Of a stretch of DNA of 64,000 bases, positions 48,001-60,000 are shown piece by piece; position 1 is the stretch's first letter, and every line of letters begins with the position of its first letter. Below the pieces are notes generated by a model, which saw nothing but the letters and a program-made list of their open reading frames with translations, did no database searches and was not told the origin of the DNA. The stretch is from Amia ocellicauda. Lineage: Eukaryota > Chordata > Actinopteri > Amiiformes > Amiidae. The position numbers and the translations under genes are program-made. Where the stretch lies: positions 10,092,001 through 10,156,000 of the forward strand of contig NC_089858.1 in NCBI RefSeq assembly GCF_036373705.1, written 5' to 3'.

Positions 48001-51000
48001 ACAAAACTGCTTGAAGATTAATTCAGAAATACTGATCTTAAAAATGGGTATATAAAGAAGCTCATAGGCTTATTAATGTGTTTCTGTAAAGTATTCAGCC
48101 TATCTGTCCATGTTTCAATGTTATTTTCCTAATTTAGTGAGTAGTTGAATAAAATGTCCCATAAAGGGTGTTGTGTGCTCATCTGCAATTCTAATGATTT
48201 ACTTATGCTAATCCCAGAAATGCTGGTAATTCCTCACTGATTGATTGGAGTGTACAGAAATAACATTTTTAGGAAACATCTCTTAAGCAAGACAATAGTA
48301 AATCCAAGCTGCTAATCACAGTTAATCCTTCAGCCTACATCTGTTAGCTTTTTAATTCAGCATGTGAGTGGCAGTTGGGAGTGTTCTTGGAGGAACTTAG
48401 GCCAAAAACAAATTACAATAACATCTCTAGGGGAAATAAATCCAGAAAATATAAAAGGCCTTTATGTATACAAAATTATTTACTCAAAGCACATCATTAG
48501 TCCTTAGTATACAAAATTATTTACTAAAAGCATATCATTAGCTTCCAATAACAATGTTTAAGCATGTCCTGTGAAAACTAACTAAACAACTGTCCCACAT
48601 CTGATAATGTTAAGGTAGAAAGGAAGGCTAGTAATACATTTCCTATTAATTATTTTTAAAATAATTGATACACCTTTTTATGTAGATATGTTTAACCATC
48701 ACTGTCCAAAGCACTCATTATACCTATAGGATATAGGAGCTAAAACCAAAACTGCTAATAAAGTGAAGAAGCCAGGCAATGGAATGGAACAATATAAATC
48801 ATGTGTTTGTATTGACAAATGATCTGTGTTCTTCACACCACAATAGTTTGTCTGTTTACATATCCAGTTATATGACAACATGTACCGATTCCTTGACTTA
48901 TAAGGTAATAGATTTGGGGAGGATGCGGTGTTGTTCAGATACAGGTGTGACCTCAATTTCAGATGGGCTGATATTTATATCTCGCCAATAAGGAGTTCCC
49001 TAGTGATTATAGTGTGGGGTTGACTAAGATGGAATTATTTTTCTGCATTTGTGTGTGTGAATTTAGGTGAGCAGATTGATTGCTAATGAGAGGTGGCAGG
49101 TTGATCGCTAATCTGTGTGTCTGTTTGCAGGGAGCGAGTCTCAGAGCAACCTAGTGGATCCAAAGGAACTGGAGGCCATGAGACATCAGCTGGAGGATGC
49201 CCACCGATGGAACGCCTCGCTGCAGGCCCGGCTCGGAGAAATCCAGAGCCGAGGGGGGGGAGTGGGGGGCACAAATGACACCTGTGAGTTGGATTCTGTT
49301 GTGGATGTCACGTATATGATATATTTTATTTATTTTAAGTAACACAATGCTGAAATGTTATAGCCTTTTTTTCATCATTTCATTTTCAAGTTGATTCCAC
49401 CAGCTGCATTGCTGACCAGACCTCTTACATGAGCATATGTCTGGGAGAAGGTCTGGACGGGGATCTGAACAATCTCTCCCTGCCAGAACTGAGACGAAAG
49501 GTAGGTGAAATTCCTGCTTGGGGAGCTCCCAGCATGTTCTTCAAAGGAAAGGTTGAAGGTACTAGAACGTTTTTGATATTTAAAAAGGAGTGAGGGCATT
49601 TGTAGGAAAGAATATCCTGACTAATTCCACTGTGACAGTTGTATATTCTCTAAGTTAGCTATATAATGGTAGCTAGTCTGCTTATTCATCTTAAAAAGCT
49701 TGTAGATTTATTCAAATTATTTAAATGAATCTATTTGGTGGTCAGAATGTTACTGCAGTTAGTGATGCTTTTTATTCTTTGCCTCAGGTCAGTGAACTCC
49801 TCGACTATGTTAAAGAACTGCAAGCACAGAACGCTGAGCTTCAGAGGAGAGTGTCTTCCTCTGAAAATCCCACTCCAGCTTCCGACCAGAAGGGCAAACT
49901 AGATATCCTAGCCCTCTCTTCCGAGAACAAGGTAACGTTAGTCTTTTTGCTTATAATCCTGATCAAGGCCGACAGGTTCTGGTTCATGTTTTTATGAATA
50001 ACAAATAAGTTTACTTTCTTAAGTCTTTTTAATAAATGTAAATATTCATTTTGTTCTTGTTTTTTGTATTTCAAATTTCTGTTGAACAGCTTTATTATCC
50101 ATTTTACATGAAGGACATGCCATTCTGCTTTAAGTGTGAAATTTATGATCTCATTCCATCGTGGCCGTTGTTTTAGTTTTTTTTTTTATTACCGTAAATT
50201 GTGTCACCCCCCATTCCATTACTTATAGCAACTGGAAAAGAAACTAGAAGAAGCGGTGAAAACCAATAAGGCTCTTCATGACCAGCTGAACAGGGAAAGC
50301 CAAAAGGCAGCTCAGAAAAAGGTATGGTGACATGTTCCTGCAAATAATAATTCTCCTAATTGTTTTATGTAATGCAAGTACGTAGCCATCCTGAAATCTT
50401 TCATCCTTCCGTGAAGGTTCAGTCCCAGTTGAAAGACCAGAGTGTGCAAGTCTCTCCAGAGACTGAGAAGAATTCCAAATCCTTCCTTGTGGACAACCGG
50501 AATCCAGAAGAAGGAAAATCTGTCAAAAGCCACCATCGGAGCAATGAATCTGCATGTTGCTCTGCCAACACTGATAATGAGGAGCCTGAGTCGGTGTTAT
50601 CAGATCTGAATGCAAATAAAACTCCATCCCAGTTCTGGGAAAGTGGAAGTCAACTGAAAACCACAGATACAGATGTGTCTGATGGGAACCAACAGGAAGA
50701 AATGGCATTGCTTAGATCACTTTTGACAGAAAGTGGGGCATCATCAGTTCTCCAGCTTAGGTAAGCTTTGGTAATCATTCTAAGACCTTCCAATCTGGAG
50801 GGTTTTGGTACATTTTCACAAAGCCCTGCATTGAAATCAGTTTAAATGTTTAACTTTTGGAAACCCACTTCTTTAAGGTGAGAGTCATCTAGTGTCTTTT
50901 TACATAAAACACGTTTCCAGTTTTGTGGAGAGAATAGATCACTTAATACATTTATAAGGGTTCATATTAGATCGTATCCTCATATTCTGACCCCGTGAGA

Positions 51001-53976
51001 TTTATGAGGTTAACTTCGTTTAATGTACTTTCAGAGATGAAGTCCTGAGACTCCAGGTGGAGAACATTGACCTAAGAGGTCTACTTAAAGAAGATAAGTC
51101 TACAGAGTCTAAAGAAAGCAGCGACAGCTCGGGAGACGGAGAGAGCAAGAAAGACCTCCAGAAAGTGGTCGAAAAATTAAGTTTAGAAGTGAAGAGCTCT
51201 CGGAAGATCATCAAACTTCTGAAGGAACAACTGGAACTCAATTCATCCATGGACGGCGAAACCAGTTTCAACCCTGACCTGATCGTGAGCATGGCAAAAG
51301 AGATTGAGCGTCTGAAAACTGAGCATGCAGCCTCCAGCAAAATATCTGAAACCCTGGAGAAGAAGCTGGTGGCGATGGAAGCTCAGCAACAGAGAGCCTC
51401 ATGGAAAAGACAGAACACCAGTGATATCAAAGACACTTCACCTGAGAAGTTTCAACACCAAGAAACATCCAGACACACAGTTTCTGGATCCACAGTAAGC
51501 CCTGTCTTTTTATCTTTTATTTTTATAACTCTTGTGTTACACTATAGGAAATGCCTTCATTCATTTATAATTCAGGTTTTCAACCTGGTCCATAAACCAG
51601 TAGTAGAGTTTTTTTGTACATGAACAACAAAATGTAATTTATACAACCTATACATTTACATTTTTTTGTTACAGACTGGTATGAAATCACGACTCCCGGT
51701 TCCCATAAAGCCTTTAAAGACCACCGTGAACAACAAACGTGCAGCCAGCCACAACACAGACCCGAATTCACACCTGCAGACAGACCACCTTCTTCTGGAG
51801 GAGGAAGGTCTGCTTTCCAAACACTCACAGCAAAGACTGGTCCCCCCAGAACCTCAAAGGCTCACCGTGACAGACGAGAATGCCAACACTGCTACAATCA
51901 GAGCAAACAGAGACTCTGACCTGTTGTGTAAGATAGAGCTACTGCAAAAAGAGCTTCAGAACAGGAAACACCTTATTGCAGAACTTGAGAAAAGGCTGCA
52001 AACTGCAGAGAACACCATTGTTTCTCAGAATGACGACAGAACTCGGTTGGATGGAAACCTCCAGGAAGTACCTCGGGTACGGAAAGCAGTTCAAGAGAAG
52101 AATAGATTTAAGAGGAACCTGGAAAACACAGTACAACAAACGGAGGCAGAAGTGCTCTCCGTTAATACCTGCATGTCTTATGATCCATCTGCATGTAGGG
52201 GGACAACGGATGCAAACCTTCAGTTAATCAAGGAGCTTCAGTCAGCACTTGAAGAAAAGCACCAACAGAATAAACAACTTGAGGAGTGCCTACAAGCTGC
52301 AGAAGCCACAATAGAATCTCTTACTCCCTGCGAGATGGGAGGAGGCAGAAATGGTCAGACTCCAGACTCTGAATTTCAGCAACAGCTAGAAGAGCTTCAG
52401 AATGCTCTTCATGAAAAGGACCAACTGAACAAGGAACTTGAAGAGTGCCTAAATGCTGCAGAATTGACCATATCATCTCTCACTGCCGATGACATAGACA
52501 ACAAGGCCAGAGACCCTCAGTCTGCCATCACTGACCTTCAGCAGCAGGTAGAAGAACTTCAGAAAGCTCTCCAAGAAAAGGAACAACGATGTGAGCTGCT
52601 TGAGAAAAATGTGTGCCTGGCAGAGTCCACCATAAATCAACAGATTGCCAACAGGACCTCGACTCTTCAGAACAAAGATGCAGACCTCCATCTGCAGGTC
52701 GATCACCTGCAGAAAGCTCTGTGGGAAAAGAGTCGGATCAATTCAGAGTTACAGGAGAGACTGTATGCTGCTGAGATGACCATCGAACACCAAAACGCAG
52801 ACAGAGATGCAGCTGGTCAGAACGTGGATATGGGATTATGCAGAAGAGTGGAGGATCTCCCAAAGGGCCATGAAGAGCAGAAACAACTTAACAAGGAACT
52901 GAAAGAGCAACCAAGCACAACAGAGTCAAACAAGACACCTTCTGAGAAGTATACAGATGTTCGGTGGCAAGTAGAGAAGCTCCAGAAAGCCCTCAAAGAG
53001 AAAAGGCACATTTGCAAAGTGCTGGAGGAGAGGTTACGGGCTGCAGAGTCTACCATTGCACAGCTGGTTTCACAACCGAGAGCACGTGGTGCTTCTCAAC
53101 AAGGTAAGCAAACTCATTCTTCGTATGTGCTCTGCTTCTTTCGGGATAGCTGAGGATAAATCAATCTCATAATTTTTTTCACGTGCATCTGTCGAGAAGC
53201 TTTTAATGCTGTTTGTGGGGTTCTAGTGGAAGAAACCCTCAATTCCTGTGAAGTACACTGGTCTCATGTTTATAAAGCATCTTCCATGGTAACAGTATGC
53301 ATGTCAAACAGAATTTGTGTGGTGAACATGATGGCAATTGAAATGAAAATGCAGAATCGGGATCAGCAACCTGGTCTTTTGTGGTCAAGACCTGCTGACC
53401 GAATCATTCCAAATTAATAACATTTGTGACGAATGTTATTGAACTGAGCTAATAATTAACTAAGAGAGCCTCTGGAATACAAACCATTGAGTCATTGTTA
53501 ATTTGGTGGAAATTTATACAATGCATTTTTTTGTCTTGAGCATTTTCCCCGGATCGGTTCACCATCACCAAAAATGTTATGACTCCGAGTGATGCTTCCA
53601 AAAGGTTAACAGTGGCCTAAGTATAAACTTCAAGAATATATATACATTGCTTGAGCTTAAATTATATGAAAGCATGTCACCAGCCATGTAAAGTAGTTAT
53701 CACACAAACGAGGCGCTAAGCAGCAATGTGCGCACCGCTTGGCTGAGCTCTGCTAACTTGTGTGTATTGTCCGTAGCCGGGGTTTCTTTGGAACAGGATG
53801 ACAAAGAGGTTCAGGTGGATTTGCAAGACCTTGGTTACGAAACGTATGGAAAGAGTGAAAACGAAGTGGATAGGGAGGAAAACGGTAGCCCAGGTAGAAA
53901 GCATGCCTGCTTAGTCTAACTAATCCCTGTCTTCAATCCGCATGAGCATGTTGAGTGGGGATGTGGCCGGGACCCT

Positions 53977-54017
<41 letters not shown>

Positions 54018-57000
54018 TAACTGTGAATTACTTTTAATGCTGTTGTGGGGTTACTGGGTATCTTGTACAGGTGAATAACTGAAGTGTGGCATGTTGATTC
54101 ATCTAATTCACTTTACTCTTTGCTATTGTTTTGCATGCTGGGTGTCTGTTTTGAATTACTTTGTTTTTTGTTTTAAATTGTGACTTTTCCACACTGTAAA
54201 ATCTCTGATAGAAGCCATTGCAAACTGATCCTTTCTGATTGTATGGCCATTATGAAACTTTAAACTTAATTTCTAGTTTGCTTTCTTACACACACACGTA
54301 CACATTAATCATTTTGTTGTTGTCAGTGGAGAAGTCTGTTTCCTGAAAACTATTTTTGATTACCATAATTTGATATTGTCCTCACTAGCACTTGTTTAAT
54401 GACACACTTTAATTTGTATAATAACTTGTATAATTAATGAAAACTACCTTATGTAAAATTGTCGATAGAACAAGGCAACTTAGACATAAATGCCTTGTTC
54501 CAGACAGTTAGAAAGATGGCTCAACTATTATATTGCATTAAAATGTGCTTGTGACCCACACCTGTTTTTGTGTTTGTGTTTGTTCTGCAGACAATGACAG
54601 TCAGCTAAAACAGCATGCCAGTGAGCCGAGCATCCCTTTGTTACTCAAGCAAATGCATGGGAACTTCTTCTCCATGGAGAACCTAGACACCAACACCACC
54701 ACCTCCTATCCTAGTTCCCCGGCTCTGAGCTCCCCTAAGATCAGCATGAAGAGCCTGCAGATGTATGACGACTACGGCTTTACTGACAACCTGGAGCAGC
54801 TGAAGCAGCAAGTTCTGGAGCTGAAGGCTCAGCTGGAGAATAATCACAGGGTCATCCGTCACTTGCAGAGCCTCCTTCGCAGGAACTCCCTGTCCAGCGA
54901 TCTGCTGACCATCAGCTCAGACCCAGGCCACAGCGTCACAGGGAAGCTTCAGGATGAACAGGTGCTGGATCACGAGGAACTGCCGAAGGACAGTCAAGAG
55001 CTGTCTTCCCACAAGTCTTCTGGGATCTTCAGCAGGGATCACAGCCAAAATCAGAGCTTCCCATTGAGCCAAGAACAAGAGGAAAAGCAGATGTTGAAAG
55101 ACCAGATAACTAACCTCGGCATTGAGCTTGACAAAGAGAAGGCCTTGAACAAAAACCTAGCAGAACAGTTACAGCAGATTCAGTTCAAGACCAGGTCAAC
55201 ATCCCCAGCCAGGTGACCATAAAACCTCTTAAAGTTGTTGTATCATAACCATAACATATTATTCCATTTAGTTAAATGCTACACTGCCCCAGAGGGTGGA
55301 GAATGAGCTCAAAAAATCAAGAAATCATTGTCTCGTCTGTTAGCTCTGTGGAAGCCCTGATCTGAAAAGTAAATGGTTTTAATTAAGCATAAATGGGCTT
55401 TGAATTAGTTGTGGGTGACAGATATAGGAGCCTCTGTTTTTGCTCAAGTCTTTTTTCCCCTCTGTGCTTGTGTTCAACCCTGCTGTCTGTTCTATCGCCC
55501 AGGTTCGACTCTCTGGTCCAGTCACAGGCCCGCGAGTTGTCGCAGCTCCGTCAGCAGATCAAGGAGAGCCGGGGTCTGGGGTCTCTGCAGCGCCACCAGC
55601 TCAAGGACCTCAGCAAGGCTTTCGAGGAACTGTTGCAGGCCAGTGATGTCGATTACTACATAGGGGAAGTTTTCCGTGAGCAGCTGGACCAAAGCCTGAC
55701 CGTGCTGGAAAAGCTGGAGGACAGGCTGGACAACGGTGAGTTCACTTCTCCCTCAGATCAGAACAAAAATGGGCAATGCGTTTCTCAGACACCGCGATCG
55801 AGGCACATCCATGAGTAAAATTGTATGTATCCTCCCAAGTTTTCGCGATTTAGAAAGCTTTGCAGCCCATTTCCCCGGTAAACTATTGTGGAAGTTGTTT
55901 ATTTTGTGAGATTGTTTATGCATAACTGAAAGCATTACTTGCTCGCCACAATTACCAAGCAAAAGTAACCACATAAACTTGGCCTATGTCTGCTGGGGAG
56001 AGGTACTGAATTGCGATTTGATTCAGAATGACAGGGCCTTCAAAAGGAATCTTCTTCGTTGTTTTCCAGGAGATGCATATTTAAATAACGAAGATGGGGC
56101 TCTTCTGGAGCTAACTCAAAGGTAGGGTGTCCCTGTCCCCCCCCCCAACCCCTCAACTCTTTCCCTGTGGTGCTGGTTGTAAACTCCCTCCTCTCTTCCT
56201 CTGTGAATGTCTGTCACTATGAATGTGACTTTGAACAGCTCACATCTGCTTGGTCAGCTTACATTTGTAGTCTGTGGAAAAGAGAATAAAATCTTATCTT
56301 ATTTTTTATGTGGTATTTGGAGCTTTTCTGCCAGCCTTTTGAATTCTGAAATTCTCTTGTGGCTGATTACCTCAATCATTTGAAAATCAGACAGTCAAGC
56401 CTTTGTTTCCTTTGTTGATTATTATGGGTTTTACTCAAATCAATTTCCTTTCTGCTACCACAGACCCCTTTGGCAATTAGTCAATGAAATGGTTCTGCAG
56501 TGGCCAAGGCAAATTAACGGTTGGAGTCTATGAACCAATTATCACTGACCAGGCTACTGGTCTCTAGTATGTTGTCGGTCTTATCCATATGATTGAACAA
56601 CCAATCTCACCTTCCCAATATGTATGCACGCCTTTGCTGATTTCTCCTCGTGTCATCCATATCCTGCTTTATTCATTGAAAATCCCATTTCAACCCACAG
56701 ACAGTCTTGCTCTTTGTTGCTGGCTAGTCCTGATAGCCTACAACAGGAGATAACCTTCCTCCGAAAGCAGCTGGAGGATGAGAGGAGACAGTTGCAAAAG
56801 CAGCTGAAAGGTCTTGTGCGACAGAATCAAAATCTAGCTGAGGCCACTAAAGAACAGCTTGATCTGTAAGTCATCTGTTCTGACTTTGGACTGTGTCCAC
56901 TGGGATGAAGGCATGCGTTTGATGTGTCGGTGTCTTTTCTTTCCTTCCAGTATTTTGTATTTTTTGTGTTTTGTAAGATGTTTATTCATGTGATAGTAGT

Positions 57001-60000
57001 TAACCAAAACATTTTATTCCAAATGAAACAGCAGTGTCATAATATTCTGATACGCATTAGACATTGAAAGTTTAACCATATAAAGCAAAGCAGTGGAGAA
57101 GCACCTAGCCCTGTGTCTGACACTTCTGTGGTCTGTGTCTAGGCTAACAAGGGAACTGCAGGAGAAGAACAGGACGATTCAGCGGCTGCAGCAGCAGGTC
57201 AGAAGCCAGTCTCTGGAGCTGACGAGCGGCCACCCCAGCTCTGACTCCGACACGTCAGACAGGAGCGCCCAGAGACCACGGGATAACAGCTCCACCACGC
57301 CTCTCCAGCACAGACACGGCCGGACACCTGAGGGTGAGACCTTTACTGGAGATCTAAAGTTCACAGGGCAGACTTTTTGTTAGTATGCCACAATCTCACT
57401 TTGAAAATGATAACAATCAATATCTGACCTGACCACTGTCGACAATAAATCATTGAAGAACAGGAATAAAACCTTGGGCCATCACTGCATGATCATGCTT
57501 TCTAGCATAGTTTGTTCAGGGCTGTGACATTGATGAACCTTTATTGATGGAACAGGTGCTTCCAGTCAGTGTCACACACTCCAGAATAAAGTGTCCTGCC
57601 CCCAGCCCTTGACAGCTGAAGCTTCAGGTACCATCAGATTAATAGCTAGTGTTTCATATATTTGGAGACTGGAGTCATGCTATACGTTAAACAAATATTA
57701 TACAGCTGTCACAATAAAATTGAATATATGAACTGAAATATGAATATGAAAATTCAATCCGTGTCGCTCAATTTGCGTAAGTAACAACACTTGCATTTTG
57801 TAATTCCCCATTCTTCTGAATTCAATTGGTACATTTCCCAAAGAGCGAGAACAGAGGCAGGGACCAGTGTAAAGTTTCTCCCAGCACTTAAAAATACATT
57901 ATTCATGGCAGGTATCCTATTTAATCCGTAACTTGTGTCCTTCAAGGAGAGACAATGGCTGCCATTATGGAAATGGCTTTGCAGTGACATGCGAGAGGGT
58001 ACAGCGAGGTTTACCCCCAAACGTTAATCTGCTCTTGGTAGTCCACTGGGTACTGCTACCGAGACCACAGGCTGGTTATCAGAGAATGGATCTAGAAGAG
58101 GCAGAGGCAGGGCATAAGTTTGTTTCACGCGGAAAAGGGATGAAAATATGTAAGACTGCGAAGGATGAAAGCAGAGGTATTTTGGTCGCATGGCTGTGTA
58201 GATATCCTCTGGGTATTTGTTTGACTGTTAGATTTTTGTTTTCTAAGACTCTTCCAGGTTTATTACTTTTAACGTGTAGGCTAATTACATTTGCATTTGG
58301 TGGTAAATTTTGGCAAAGATTGTTTTGTTTTTTTAACCGATAAAAGTATAATTGGTCATCTTTTATGATATGTAAAATTAAAAACTTAGAAAATTAGGGA
58401 AAATTGAATATTCAGTTAATGTTTCAATATTTTCAGAAGAATTTTGTGCCTTCAACAATCTATTGATATTTAAAAATACTTTGAAGGTTTTGTTACACTC
58501 TTTGCCGCTGTTGTATGATTCTGTGAATTGTTCCTGTATAGAGACGACTGATTGACAGTGGAATTAATTTTGTCTATTGTGTCAGTGAGGGCTGGGCTTT
58601 CTGGGAGCATCAAGGGCATATATTAGATCTTTGTATCTGCTGAAGGCAATATCAATCCTCTTTGAATTAAATGGGATCCAGTTTCTATTAATCTGCAATG
58701 CTAGCTGTTCAATATCAATATCTATATACAGTCCTGGTCCTGAGGCCACAAATATTGAGGCAAAAGTGTAATATGCCATTGTGTGTGAAGCTTTGAAGTT
58801 AGGCTTACAGTCTGGATAAAGCCTGTTACACTACTTTTCCTCTTAGAAGGTAGGAACAGGGATGTGGCGATTAGATATGAAAAATAAGTCTTCCTACTTG
58901 TGTTTTTTGGTTATTTCTCCAGGAATAAAAGTGCCTAACGGTGAACAAACAGAAGAGGCCTCACATCAACCCAGTGTTATTGGTTGTTCAGCTCGGAAGT
59001 CATATATTCCAGGTTAGGGGCTTGAGTTTTTGGCCCTTGATTGTAGACATATTGCATTTAATTGAACTGTATTGTCCATCCACAGAAATGCAGGATGTAG
59101 TTATAATGAGGTGTGACTGGGAAAGGGTTAAGGTACACTGGCAGTCTAGGACTGGGCCGGTAAGGTCACACTGCCCTGCAATGTATTTTATCAGCATGCT
59201 AATACCAGGGCAAATAACATTCCACAATTCATAGTTGCATTATAAAATTCCGGGGGAACTAAAATCTGCTATAACTTAATGTTTCTGTAATTACAATGTA
59301 ATGCATGAAATTACATATTTTAATAATTTGAAGTAACTTTTCTCGCAGAGAATGGAGCAGATGACCACAGCCTCTCTCTGGCGGCTCTCAGCACAGAGGA
59401 CGCTGCAGTGGAGAGGGACGACGGACAGGCCCAGAACAAATATGTCCACGGCCTGCAGAGGGAGAACAGCCTGTTGCTGGAGAAGCTGAAGAACAGCGAG
59501 CAGCTCAACGACACCCTGCGCAGCGAGCTGGATCTGCACCGCACCATTCTGACCAACAGAGCGGAAACAGGCAGCCCAAGGCCGCCCTCGCCCCCACGCA
59601 CAACCACCACCGCCAGTCAGGGGACTAAGCCACCAAAGGAAGAGAAGAACGAGGCTCCTAGCTCCATGAATGCAGGTACCTCCGATTAGGATTAGCATCC
59701 AGATCTTGTAATGGTTCCTTTGAAATTTTTGGCAGAACACTTTAAATTTTGAGTGTAGCCATGCAGATGTATGTTTCTCCTCCTTTGTAGACTTGCTGGC
59801 AGAACACCTTCAGGAGATCCGCAGTCTGCGGCAGCATCTGGAGGAGTCCATCAGGACCAATGACCGCCTGCGAGAGCAGCTGGAGCGGAAACTGGCTGAG
59901 GCTGAACGAGACCCAGGTTAGCATTCCACCCTAAAGAAACTACTCGAGTCTTTATTAATTAGAAAGTTAATCGTGTAGTTACATTGTGTCTGTTGTGCTT

